DNA of 64,000 nt, taken from NCBI GenBank assembly GCA_963728045.1, contig CAVSIE010000002.1:806001-870000 (forward strand). The letters are read 5' to 3'. The notes beneath the pieces were generated by a model, which was not told the DNA's origin, made no database searches, and was given only the letters and a program-made list of their open reading frames with translations. Every line of letters starts with the position of its first letter. Positions within the stretch are counted from its first letter, which is position 1. The DNA comes from VRUE01 sp963728045 (GTDB taxonomy: Bacteria; Actinomycetota; Thermoleophilia; Solirubrobacterales; 70-9). The translations under genes and the position numbers were made by a program. Positions 53,001-60,834 of the stretch are shown here, piece by piece.

Positions 53001-53488
53001 CCATCGGCATCCATACCTACACGGTGACCGCCGTCTCCAAAGACGGGCTAGCGGGCAGCACGTCGGTCAGCTACCTCGTCGTCGTGCCGGACCCACCGCC
53101 GCCGCCCCCGCCGCCCAGACCCGAGCCTCCGCGGAAAGCCGAGCTCTCGCTCGCTGCCGAGGGAAGGTCGCTGCGTGAGCTGCTTCGGACAGGAAAGCTG
53201 GTCGTTTCGGCGAGGGTCAACGGAAGTGTGCGGGTGACGCTGGCCGGCAAGGCCATGGTTAGAGACCAAGCCCGTCGCGCGGGCGGAGCGAGGTTCGTCG
53301 AGGTCTTCGCGAGGAGGACGGTCAGCTTCCCGGAGGCGGGGAGCAAGAAAGCGACGCTGGTGCTGACGCGAAAAGGACGCATTGAGCTCGGCCGCTTGCG
53401 CAGGGCGAGGCTCTCGATCGTCGGCAGGACGATCGACGCCACCGGCGAGCAAGCGAAGCAAACGGTGGCGCTTACCCTCCGGCGCTAG
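50078..53488 (+). CDS. Large secreted metzincin-type metalloprotease with FN3, Gly-rich and Ig-like modules
   Basis: 1136 residues. ATG 50078 is chosen for AAGGAGGA at 50062; ATG 50123 is a shorter option. Signal sequence core LAIVALLPCAALAGL, cleaved near AQAA. Residues ~100-370: protease domain with zinc site HELGHNLGLEH (first His at 267) and a Met-turn in DPFDVMG, hence metzincin/M11-like. Then a fibronectin type III module (APTNLTATVGLEGVKLQWSAS), a ~230-residue Gly-rich region (GGGGGGGYFGGGQGGGG), a cadherin/tandem-95-like module (FTYIPSPGFTGGDSFTYRVY), an Ig-like module ending HTYTVTAVSKDGLAGSTSV, a poly-Pro linker and a basic C-terminal domain. Secreted protease or adhesin; substrate unknown. 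Confidence 0.87.
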   Translation: MACASATADLRRAGEMKRLLDTNRNWFLAFSCARLAIVALLPCAALAGLCSSAQAAVTRSGTLHTIVTDNFRTGESTTRYSLVSGEKAIPLRPTALAAEPGERVVVTGEVREGTMVGQVAARTVSAKPQALTEPRKVAVLLVTFPGDPAEPWLPEETRSKVFTAANSANAFYKEESYSEISLKGKLEEDGDVFGWLALETPTTQCSFAAWKDAANAAAAADGIDLTGYQHIVYVFPKRSSCDWLGLAVVGGDWSMINGDQGVHAIAHELGHNLGLEHAGSLTCFAGTQRVQISNSCAITEYGDPFDVMGNIAPRHSNGWNLAKLDILGEENIETVETSGTYSMRSAFEETDETTVVRVPREKFADGDVSSWYYLEVRKTGGVFENVTDASTTGVSIRIPRGLAPETVLVDANPSTSTFLDAPLKAGQTFNSGPVQITTVAAGGGNATVSVALDEEAPTAPTNLTATVGLEGVKLQWSASTDDVGVDRYVVFRDGTQIDSTDSTEFLDARAPAGDHTYVVHAEDEFRNRSGASNSTVVTVPEFEPPVCGSERCEVTFRYSGEEAAWNVPPGVSEADFRVEGARGGGFGFNFGARVEATLESLSSEEDVTISVGGTGESIADGGEGGFGGGGDGTFGAGGGGSSSIEVEDDLMLLAGGGGGEGESGLNSATGQKPSGGRGGQGGEIGTSGSNGSATTAHGAALGGGKGGNRGGSFDPPGTDGAGGAGGQVTGDSTCEGDASAGSPGAAGSSLLGGGGAPNAGGGGGGGYFGGGQGGGGASDKCGNTAGRGGGGGGSSFAAPGILAEFTGGARSGNGQVWISYPNPVAVDNHSYTTEPNQELVVVAESGVLSGASGPDGVPLEATVVNASDHGSAVLADDGAFTYIPSPGFTGGDSFTYRVYDPSGDYATGQVKLTVAQPPTALISAPTVGGTYILGQSAPAAFSCNEGAGGIGLSSCNDSRGVETKDGGAGLLDTSAIGIHTYTVTAVSKDGLAGSTSVSYLVVVPDPPPPPPPPRPEPPRKAELSLAAEGRSLRELLRTGKLVVSARVNGSVRVTLAGKAMVRDQARRAGGARFVEVFARRTVSFPEAGSKKATLVLTRKGRIELGRLRRARLSIVGRTIDATGEQAKQTVALTLRR

Positions 53489-53542
53489 CCACAGGCGGCA
53501 CGACGGATCTGAGGTCCGAGCACGCTCCCCGAGTGGGCGCGT

Positions 53543-55777
53543 TTAGCGTTTGGCCAGGCGAAGGACCATCGCCCGGCTATCGGTCCGCGCGCTTTCTTCG
53601 GTCGCTATCGCCGTGGCCCGCAACTTGTGGTGGCCGGCGCGCTCCATCAGCGGGAGCAGGGCTTTTCGCAGCAGGAGGCGGATGAGCTTGCTCTCCCCGG
53701 TTGGGATCGCGTAGCGCGCGTTGGCAAGGACCGTCCCCTTGTAGGAGGTCAGCCTGAGGCGGCGTCCGAGGGGCGTGCGGCTCACCAGCAACACCCTCCC
53801 CCGGCAGACGCTGGCCGCCGCTCCCCCAGCGCAACTAAGCCGGACCTTCGTGTGTCCTTGCGCGATCAGCGCAGATCCGCTGCGGATCGAGATACTCGGC
53901 GCTGCGGGAGTCGGTGGCTCCGGCTCGGGTGGCTCCGGCTCGGCAGGTGAGACGACTCTGTAGCCGATCGATGCACTGTCCGCCAGCCCGTCTTTGGAGA
54001 CGGCGGTGACCGTGTAGGCATGGAATCCCACCGTCGAGGTTTTCAGTTTGCCCGCACCGCCACTCGTCGTTTTGACGCTGTTCGAGTCGTTACAGGAGAG
54101 AAGACCGGGACCGTTTGCGCCCTCCGCGCAGGAGAAGCTCGTCGGCGCCGTCTCACCGAGGGTATAAGTCCTGCCGCCCACGGGCGCAGCGATCGAGGCC
54201 AACGGCGGCAGCGCGAACGTAGCGCTCGCCGACCGGTCTGAGCTCATCGTCACCGCACACGTCAACCCGCCTTTACCGCAGCCCTCACCTGAGAATTTCG
54301 AGAAGGCCGACCCGGGTCCCGCGTCTGCATGTAGCTGAACCGTCGAGCCAGCCGCGAACGGCGCGCTGCAGGATGTGTGCCCGGCGCCGCAGTCGATTCC
54401 AGGCGGGCTCGACGTTATGGCTCCCGAACCGGCACCGTCCACCGAGACCGAGAGCGTCCGCGCCCCCGATAGCCCTTTCACCGGCGTCGCGGTGGGGTGG
54501 AACTGCTTGTCCCCAGTGCCGAGTGAGCCCAGGTGGTTGTTGCCCCAGCATTCGACGCCGCCGATGTCGGTCAGCGCGCAGGTGTAATCCCAGCCGACGG
54601 CGATTGCGGTCGCATCGCTGCGGAGGCCTTTGACCGCGACTGGAATCGAGCTGTTGGTCGTGGTTCCGTCGCCGAGTTGGCCGGAGATGTTCTCGCCCCA
54701 ACACTCGACCCCGCCTGCGCTCGTCAGGGCGCAGAAGTAGTAGGCGAAGCCGGAGATGGCCGTCGCCGTCACACTCTCTGGTAGCTGTACGGCTACTGGG
54801 GTGATGCTGTCGGTCGTGGTCCCGTTGCCGAGTTGGCCGTCGCTGTTGTAGCCCCAGCACTGGACCTCGCCGGTGCTGATTAGCGCGCAGGTGGATTCGT
54901 TGCCGATGGCGACCGCCGTCGCCGTCACGCCATCCGGCAGCTCCACGGAAACCGAGGTGGTGCTGCATGCGTATTCGTTGTCGCCGCATTTCTCCGGGCC
55001 GGTATCCGTGCCATTGCCGAGCTGGCCAAATCGGTTCATTCCCCAGCACTCGATCCCGCCGGTGCTGGTCACCGCGCAGGTGTGCTCCCCTCCGGCGGCG
55101 ATCGCAGTCGCCGTCACGCCGTCCGGCAACTCCACGGCGACAGGGGTGGAGCTGTCGGTCGTGGTCCCGTCGCCGAGCTGTCCGAAGGAGTTCGCCCCCC
55201 AGCACTGGACGCCGCCGGCGCCAGTCAGCGCGCAGGTATGATTCCAGCCGGCGTCAATGGCGGCTACCCCGCTGCCGAGGCCGCTGACCGCGACCGGGAC
55301 GGTGCTGCAGGGGACCGGGAACTGGCCGCATTCCTCCGGGCCAGTGTTGGTTCCGTTGCCCAGGTGACCACCGGCGTTGTAGCCCCAGCATTTGACGCCG
55401 CCTGCAGTCGTCAGCGCGCAGGTGTGAGCGTAGGCAGCCGTGATCGCTTTAATGCCGCTGCTAAGGCCACTGACCGTCACCGGCACGGTGCTGCACCCGA
55501 TCGGGTATTCCTCGCTGGCCAAGGCGCAAACTTGTGGCCCAGTATCGGTCCCCACGCCTAGCTGGCCGTAGTAATTCCAGCCCCAGCATTTAGCGCTGCC
55601 CGCATCCGTCACGGCGCAGGTTTGAGCGCCGCCGGCCGTAACCCCACTCGCAAGCGTCACAGCCCCCGCACTCTTTGGTACAGACACCGCGAACAGCCCA
55701 ATCCACAACGCGGACACCGCCGCGATGTTCCCCAAACAACGACTGTTTGGGCGGCTTCTGATCCTGCCTCCGCGCAT
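53543..55777 (-). CDS. Secreted seven-blade RCC1-like propeller with Ig-like module
   Basis: 744 residues. Signal peptide core AAVSALWIGLFAVSV, cleaved near SAGA. Seven RCC1-type repeats follow, each with HTCALT...GGVxCWGxNxxGQLGxG: examples CALTTAGGVKCWGYN, CALTGAGGVQCWGAN, CALTDIGGVECWGNN. Seven is the number needed for a closed propeller, and each repeat has a matched cysteine pair. Next come a bacterial repeat domain (SVSVDGAGSGAITSSPPGID), an Ig-like module near-identical in pattern to one in the convergent protease gene (HAYTVTAVSKDGLADS), a Pro/Glu linker and a C-terminal beta domain. Surface-exposed by inference. Its 3' end is 54 bases from the protease stop. Confidence 0.88.
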   Translation of the reverse strand: MRGGRIRSRPNSRCLGNIAAVSALWIGLFAVSVPKSAGAVTLASGVTAGGAQTCAVTDAGSAKCWGWNYYGQLGVGTDTGPQVCALASEEYPIGCSTVPVTVSGLSSGIKAITAAYAHTCALTTAGGVKCWGYNAGGHLGNGTNTGPEECGQFPVPCSTVPVAVSGLGSGVAAIDAGWNHTCALTGAGGVQCWGANSFGQLGDGTTTDSSTPVAVELPDGVTATAIAAGGEHTCAVTSTGGIECWGMNRFGQLGNGTDTGPEKCGDNEYACSTTSVSVELPDGVTATAVAIGNESTCALISTGEVQCWGYNSDGQLGNGTTTDSITPVAVQLPESVTATAISGFAYYFCALTSAGGVECWGENISGQLGDGTTTNSSIPVAVKGLRSDATAIAVGWDYTCALTDIGGVECWGNNHLGSLGTGDKQFHPTATPVKGLSGARTLSVSVDGAGSGAITSSPPGIDCGAGHTSCSAPFAAGSTVQLHADAGPGSAFSKFSGEGCGKGGLTCAVTMSSDRSASATFALPPLASIAAPVGGRTYTLGETAPTSFSCAEGANGPGLLSCNDSNSVKTTSGGAGKLKTSTVGFHAYTVTAVSKDGLADSASIGYRVVSPAEPEPPEPEPPTPAAPSISIRSGSALIAQGHTKVRLSCAGGAAASVCRGRVLLVSRTPLGRRLRLTSYKGTVLANARYAIPTGESKLIRLLLRKALLPLMERAGHHKLRATAIATEESARTDSRAMVLRLAKR

Positions 55778-55904
55778 ACCAGCAGGATAATTCTAAAGCC
55801 CTCTTTTCTGAGTTCGCGACCCTTGCCTGGATCTCCGACAACGGCTACGCCGCCACGTAATACCCGCGCGGAGGATTAGCTACGGGACCCGCGACTCGTC
55901 CTCA

Positions 55905-56372
55905 TAGGCAGGCACGCCGCGGATCCTCGGCACCGCCGAGGCGGGATCGACCGTGCACGTCTATGCGAGCCCAGCCTGCGCGGGCACGCCGATCGCCACT
56001 GGAAACGCAGCCCAGCTTGGCTCGCCCGGCATCGCCGTCGAGGTCGCGAAAGGCGTTACCGCCGCCTTCTCGGTGACCGCCACCGACGCAGCCGGCAACA
56101 CCTCGGCTGCTCGGCGCCGATCTCATACACGCGCCTGAAAGATGAGCCTCCTGCATGCACCGTCCCGAAATTGGTCAGCAAGAAGCTGGCGCGGGCGAAG
56201 GCAGCGCTGAGGGCGGCCGACTGCAAGCTAGGCACGGTCCGGAGGCCAACACAGAAGGCAAAAGACGGCGAGTCCTCGTCGTCAAGTCGTCGAGCCCCGC
56301 GGCGGGGGCGAAACCGCCGACGGCACGGTCGACCTCAGGCTCGGGCCGAAGCCCCGAAAAGCGCGCCGCTAG
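55905..56372 (+). pseudogene. Decayed 3' end of an Ig-repeat/PASTA surface protein
   Basis: Reading across three frames recovers a typical exported-protein C-terminus. About 55911-56105 gives an Ig-like repeat (HVYASPACAGTPIATGNAAQ ... FSVTATDAAGNTS). After a frame change near 56105, SAPISYTRLKDEPPACTVPK leads into a PASTA-like domain (LVSKKLARAKAALRAADCKL). After another change near 56255, RRVLVVKSSSPAAGAKP follows, and after a third near 56315, ADGTVDLRLGPKPRKARR and stop TAG 56370. At least three indels and no start codon or upstream domains, so this is a remnant unless the sequence is locally poor. Confidence 0.72.
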
Positions 56373-56464
56373 GCTCACCGGCAAGGGCGCCACAGTACCC
56401 GGCGGGTCGCCATTCCCGTCGGAGATCCAAGAGACAGCCGGTAGGCTCGCGGCACGTGGATGCG

Positions 56465-57847
56465 ATGAGCAAGGACAGGGCGCTGAGCGAGCTGGGGACC
56501 TCCTTCGCCGGGGAGCTCGTGGCGCCGGAGGACGCCACCTACGATCGGCGCCGGGCGGTCTGGAACGGCTCCATCGACCGGCATCCCGCTCTGATCGCGC
56601 GGTGCACCGGCGCCTCCGATGTGAGCGCGGCCGTGACGTTCGCGCGGCAGGCCGGTCTCCCCCTCGCGATCAGGGGCGGCGGCCACAGCTTCCCCGGCCA
56701 GTCGGTCTGCGACGACGGCATCGTCGTCGATCTGGGCGAGATGAAGGGCATCGTCGTCGACCCGCAGGCGCGCACGGCGACGGCAGAGGCCGGGGTGCTC
56801 CTCGGAGAACTCGATCGCGAGACGCAGGCGTACGGGCTCGCGGTTCCGGCCGGAATCGTCACCCACACAGGTCTCGCCGGGCTCACCCTTGGCGGCGGCA
56901 TAGGTTGGCTTCAGCGCAAGTACGGGCTGACGATCGACCAGCTCCTCTCGGTCGATCTGATCACCGCCGAGGGTGAGCTGGTGAAAGCGAGCGAGACCGA
57001 GAACGCCGATCTCTTCTGGGGCGTCCGCGGTGGTGGCGGGAACTTCGGCGTCGTCACGAAGTTCGAGTTCCGCCTCAACCCGCTAGGTCCGAATCTGGTC
57101 GCCGGGCCGGTCTTCTGGCCGATCGAGGAGTCGCCGGAGGTGCTGCGCTTCTACAGGGATTGGATCGCCGCGGCGCCGGACGATCTGATGACGATCGTGA
57201 TCCATCGCAAGGCGCCGCCGCTTCCGTTCATCCCGTCCGAGCTTCACGGCAAGCCGGTCGTAGCCGTCGTCTGCTGCTACGCCGGATCGGTGGAGGAGGG
57301 GGAAGAAGTGATCGCACCGCTGAAGGCATTCGGATCGCCAGTGCTCGATCTGTGCGAACCGAAGCCATTCCTCGAGCACCAATCGATGTTCGATCCGTCC
57401 TTCCCGCACGGCCAGTGGTACTACATGCGGGCCTGCGACGTGGCGGAGCTCACCGATGAGGTGATCGACATAACGGTGGAGCACGCGATGCGCATCCGCT
57501 CTCCGCTGACGGCGTTTCCGATCTGGCAGATGGGCGGGGCGATCTCGCGGGTGGGCGAGGATGAGACGGCGTTCAGCGGCCGCGGGGCCGGCCACACCTT
57601 CAACATCACCGCGGCGACCGCGGGGCGCGACGGCTTCGACGAGGAGCGCGAGTGGGTGCGTGATTTCTGGTCGGCCCTCGAGCCCCATCACACGAGCGGC
57701 GTCTACGTGAACTTCCTTATGAACGAGGGCGAGGACCGGGTCCGCGAGGCCTACGGGGCGAAGAAGTACGACCGCCTAAAGGCGCTGAAGCGCCGCTACG
57801 ACCCCGACAACCTCTTCCGGCTGAACCAGAACATCCCGCCCGATTGA
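56465..57847 (+). CDS. FAD-linked oxidase, berberine-bridge-enzyme-like
   Basis: 460 residues from ATG 56465 (a GTG nine bases earlier is possible). VAO/PCMH-fold flavoprotein. FAD_binding_4 part: LPLAIRGGGHSFPGQSVCDDGIVVDL (key part RGGGHS, with the histidine that carries covalent FAD in relatives), GLAGLTLGGGIGWL and LFWGVRGGGGNFGVVT. The C-terminal BBE motif is YDPDNLFRLNQNI. No signal peptide, so probably cytosolic. It oxidises a sugar or small alcohol in known relatives; the substrate here is unknown. Longer starts would run back into the decayed PASTA remnant and are rejected. Confidence 0.92.
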   Translation: MSKDRALSELGTSFAGELVAPEDATYDRRRAVWNGSIDRHPALIARCTGASDVSAAVTFARQAGLPLAIRGGGHSFPGQSVCDDGIVVDLGEMKGIVVDPQARTATAEAGVLLGELDRETQAYGLAVPAGIVTHTGLAGLTLGGGIGWLQRKYGLTIDQLLSVDLITAEGELVKASETENADLFWGVRGGGGNFGVVTKFEFRLNPLGPNLVAGPVFWPIEESPEVLRFYRDWIAAAPDDLMTIVIHRKAPPLPFIPSELHGKPVVAVVCCYAGSVEEGEEVIAPLKAFGSPVLDLCEPKPFLEHQSMFDPSFPHGQWYYMRACDVAELTDEVIDITVEHAMRIRSPLTAFPIWQMGGAISRVGEDETAFSGRGAGHTFNITAATAGRDGFDEEREWVRDFWSALEPHHTSGVYVNFLMNEGEDRVREAYGAKKYDRLKALKRRYDPDNLFRLNQNIPPD

Positions 57848-57977
57848 AGATCCTGGCTTGCGCCTCGTCGCGGCAACAAGCCCAGATAGTTCCTGACAAC
57901 CGCCCGCAGCAGACGTTTCAGCCTCATTGGAGACGAGACAAGAGCAAAAGTCTCGTGCGACTGAGAGGAGGAGGTTC

Positions 57978-58859
57978 ATGCGCCGTCCAGACTCGGATCA
58001 CTTGCGCCCGAAGCGATGGGCGCCCTATGCGTGGCTCCTCTTGTTCGTGCCAGTCCTCGTCTTCGCCTTCTTCAGCGAGAAGGTGGTGGCAGCGCCCGGC
58101 TCGAGCGACCTGAGCATCACCAAGAGCGACAGTCCTGACCCGGTCAGCGTCGGATCGATCCTCACCTACACCATCCAGGTCCAAAATTTCGGGCCCGATG
58201 CGGCGAGCGGCGTCACCGTCACCGACCAGCTCCCGAAAGGCGTCGATTTCGTCTCTGCAACCGTGACCTCAGGCCAGTGCACCCAAAAAGGCAGGAAAGT
58301 CACCTGCGATCTCGGCGGACTCGGTGCGCCGACGATCGACTACGGCGGGGCGCCGACCATAACCATCTCAGTCATCCCTCGCAAAGTCGGAACGATCAGC
58401 AACACCGCCTCGGTGAAGGGAGGCCAGAAAGACCCGGCCAAATCCAACAACAGGGCTACCGCGACGACGCTCGTCATCGGCCCAGGGGCGACCTGCCGCG
58501 GCGTCCCCGCAACGAGGGTTGGAACGGCGGGTGACGACACCATCACCGGCACCGACGGACCTGACGTGATCGCCACCTTCGGCGGCAATGACACGATCGC
58601 CTCGCTGTCCGGGCGGGACCTGGTCTGCGCGGGGCGTGGCCACGACTACGTCGGCGCCGGCTCCGCGGCCGACCGCGTCTTCGGCGGAGCGGGCGCGGAT
58701 CGCCTGCTCGGCCGCGGCGGCCCCGACGTGCTCAGGGGCGATGCCGGCAATGACGTGCTCAGGGGCAACCGCGGCGGCGATCGCCTGCGTGGCGGGTCTG
58801 GCTTTGACCGCTGTCTCGGCGGCGCAGGGGAGGACTCGATCCGGAAGTGCGAGCGGTAG
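57978..58859 (+). CDS. Secreted DUF11-domain protein with RTX-like calcium repeats
   Basis: 293 residues from ATG 57978 (GAGAGGAGGAGG upstream). N-terminal signal/anchor YAWLLLFVPVLVFAFF. Residues ~42-160 are a DUF11 (Ig-like 'conserved repeat') domain: DLSITKSDSPDPVSVGSILT, GPDAASGVTVTDQLPKGVDF. The last ~110 residues hold hemolysin-type calcium repeats (DDTITGTDGPDVI, GRGHDYVGAGSAADRVFGG, GNDVLRGNRGGDRLRGG) that would fold as a calcium beta-roll after export, with a closing Cys pair (CLGG ... RKCER). A small surface or matrix protein by inference. Confidence 0.88.
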   Translation: MRRPDSDHLRPKRWAPYAWLLLFVPVLVFAFFSEKVVAAPGSSDLSITKSDSPDPVSVGSILTYTIQVQNFGPDAASGVTVTDQLPKGVDFVSATVTSGQCTQKGRKVTCDLGGLGAPTIDYGGAPTITISVIPRKVGTISNTASVKGGQKDPAKSNNRATATTLVIGPGATCRGVPATRVGTAGDDTITGTDGPDVIATFGGNDTIASLSGRDLVCAGRGHDYVGAGSAADRVFGGAGADRLLGRGGPDVLRGDAGNDVLRGNRGGDRLRGGSGFDRCLGGAGEDSIRKCER

Positions 58860-58904
58860 ACGCTCTCGATCCAGACCCCGCGGGCTCCGGCCGAGTAGCT
58901 CGCC

Positions 58905-59198
58905 TTAGTTCGTGGCAGGCGCCGGATCCGGCCGGATGACCACCGTGTCGGCTATCGGAATGATCTCGTCAACCGGAAGATCGGCGGCGGCGGCATGCGC
59001 CCGAATCGCCTCTGGACTATCGGCCTCATAGACACAGAACGTGCCGACGTCGCCGCCCTCCTCAGCCAAGACGTAGCTGCGAATCCAGCGGACGCCGGAA
59101 CCCGGTTTGTTTCCCTCTTCCGTCGAGCGCTCGGCGGCAGCCTGCAAGTCCTCTGGCGATGCCCAGCCTTTGCGACGAAGGATTGCGTAGAGATCCAT
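58905..59198 (-). CDS. DUF4242 (SCO4226-like) small protein
   Basis: 97 residues from ATG 59198 with AAGGGAGA upstream; longer frames to 59285 lack a ribosome site. The ferredoxin-like DUF4242 pattern is present: MDLYAILRRKGWASPEDLQAA, VRWIRSYVLAEEGGDVGTFC and CVYEADSPEAIRAHAAAADL followed by PVDEIIPIADTVV. One Streptomyces member (SCO4226) binds nickel; its role in vivo is unclear. Stands alone between a surface protein and a small secreted peptide gene. Confidence 0.88.
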   Translation of the reverse strand: MDLYAILRRKGWASPEDLQAAAERSTEEGNKPGSGVRWIRSYVLAEEGGDVGTFCVYEADSPEAIRAHAAAADLPVDEIIPIADTVVIRPDPAPATN

Positions 59199-59386
59199 TG
59201 ATCTGTCTCCCTTCTGAGGCCATTGGCAGCCTCTGCCCACCGGCCCCAGGATTGTCTTGACCAAACCATACGATTTTGGACGCATACCTGACTAGGACCT
59301 GACCGGCGCACCCCCTGGGCCGACGACGAGCCAGAGGCCGCGTGTTGGTGGATAAGGCCCACCCACAAGGGGTGAGCCCATCATTT

Positions 59387-59584
59387 CTACTTGCCCTTAC
59401 AGCCCGGAACTGGGTCGTTGGCTCCAGGGCCAGTGCCATGACCGGGCGCATGACACTTGGCGCCACCATCGTTCGGTCCCTTGCTGCTGTTGCCGGGACC
59501 GAAGTCCGGATCGGCAAGGACTGGTGACACTGGAATCGTCAAAGCGCCGGCGGTGAGCGCCAGGGCCAATATCTTCTTGCGCAT
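59387..59584 (-). CDS. Small secreted Gly/Pro-rich peptide
   Basis: 65 residues from ATG 59584, preceded by GAGGAGG at good spacing. Signal peptide KKILALALTAGALTIPV, cleaved near VLADPDF. The mature ~40 residues are Gly/Asn/Pro-rich with two cysteines (AKCHAPGHGTG, PVPGCKGK) and two histidines, which might hold a metal or a disulfide. No family recognised. Confidence 0.72.
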   Translation of the reverse strand: MRKKILALALTAGALTIPVSPVLADPDFGPGNSSKGPNDGGAKCHAPGHGTGPGANDPVPGCKGK

Positions 59585-59710
59585 GGGAACCTCCTCAAAC
59601 GCTGATCGCGTCTACGGGGTTCCCAGCTAAGCCTTACAGCGAACCACCCCTCCTCGCTGAGCAAGCGAAGTTAGCACCGGCCCACGTACGAGTGTCAAGG
59701 GCGCCCTAAC

Positions 59711-60292
59711 TCAGGGCTGACCTGACTGTCCCGTCAGCCCGAGCGCCTCCGCGTGAGGTTCCAACGCGGCGATCACGAAGGCGATGTGCTCGTCGAAGTC
59801 CTCGCCAAGGGCTGCGGCCGCCTCGCGCATCTCCTCGCGGTTGACCGCTGCCGCGAAGCTCGGTTGCTTCAGCTTCTTCTTGACCGATTTCGGTGTCATC
59901 CCGGCGATGCCGGTCGGCCGCACGAGGGCGACGGCGGCGATGAACCCGGTCAGCTCGTCGACCGCGAACAGCGTCTTCGCCAGGCGCGTCTCACGCGGGA
60001 CGCCGAGGTAGGGAGCGTGGCCGGCGACGGCGTCGATCAGCTCCTGCGGGTAGTCCCGCTCCTCGAACAGCTTCAGCGCCGGCCGCGGATGACCGCTCTC
60101 CAGGTCTGGATAGCGCTCGTAGTCGAGGTCGTGGAGGAGCCCCGTCACCGCCCACAGCTCCTCGTCCTCCCCGTACTTGCGGGCGTAGGCGCGCATCGCC
60201 GCCTCCACCCCGAGCACGTGCTTGCGCAGCGAGTCTGACTCGGTCCACTCGCAGAACAGGCCCCAGGCCTCGTCGCGGCTCGGTGCGCTCAT
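59711..60292 (-). CDS. HD-domain phosphohydrolase family protein
   Basis: 193 residues from ATG 60292; longer in-frame starts overlap the divergent acetyltransferase gene. HD-domain features: LRKHVLGVEAAMRAYAR (first His), GLLHDLDYERYPD (the His-Asp pair) and VAGHAPYLG. This matches the group of small HD hydrolases in actinobacteria, which act on phosphate or phosphodiester substrates; the actual substrate is unknown. Only 25 bases separate it from the divergent gene. Confidence 0.88.
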   Translation of the reverse strand: MSAPSRDEAWGLFCEWTESDSLRKHVLGVEAAMRAYARKYGEDEELWAVTGLLHDLDYERYPDLESGHPRPALKLFEERDYPQELIDAVAGHAPYLGVPRETRLAKTLFAVDELTGFIAAVALVRPTGIAGMTPKSVKKKLKQPSFAAAVNREEMREAAAALGEDFDEHIAFVIAALEPHAEALGLTGQSGQP

Positions 60293-60317
60293 CCAGGGTG
60301 AGGTTAGCTTTACTCGC

Positions 60318-60818
60318 GTGATCGAGAGAGTCGAGGACATGCCGGAGGACACCATCGGCCTGCCGAAGGACTGCTCGCTCCGGGTCGCCGACGCGGCGGA
60401 CGCCAAGAAGCTGGCTGAGCTGGTCGACGCCGCCTACGGACACTACGTCGAGCGCATCGGCATGTCGCCGGGGCCGATGACGGAGGACTACACGGAGGTG
60501 ATCCGCGACCGGGACGTGACCTTGGCCGAGAGCGAGGACGCGATCGTCGGCGCCATCGTGCTCGGCGTCACCGAGGAGGGCTTCACGATCGAGAACGTCG
60601 CGGTCCATCCCACGCGCCAGGGCGAGGGCGTAGGGCGCGCTCTGCTCGAGCTCGCCGAGGAGGAGGCCCGCGGCGGCGGCTTCGACGCAGTCCACCTCTA
60701 CACACACGAGAAGATGACCGAGAACCTGGCGCTGTACGCGAAGATCGGCTACGCCGAGTATGAACGGCGCGCCAGCGAGGGCTTCTCACGCGTCTTCATG
60801 CGGAAGCGGCTCGGCTGA
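60318..60818 (+). CDS. GNAT-family N-acetyltransferase
   Basis: 166 residues from GTG 60318; ATG 60339 is an alternative start, and neither has a strong ribosome site. The acetyl-CoA loop is NVAVHPTRQGEGVGRALLE (Q/RxxGxG/A), followed by the beta-strand VHLYTHEKMTENLALYAKIGY typical of GNATs (YxxxGF-like). Substrate unknown. Confidence 0.9.
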   Translation: MIERVEDMPEDTIGLPKDCSLRVADAADAKKLAELVDAAYGHYVERIGMSPGPMTEDYTEVIRDRDVTLAESEDAIVGAIVLGVTEEGFTIENVAVHPTRQGEGVGRALLELAEEEARGGGFDAVHLYTHEKMTENLALYAKIGYAEYERRASEGFSRVFMRKRLG

Positions 60819-60834
60819 GGCGGGCGCGGCGCCG

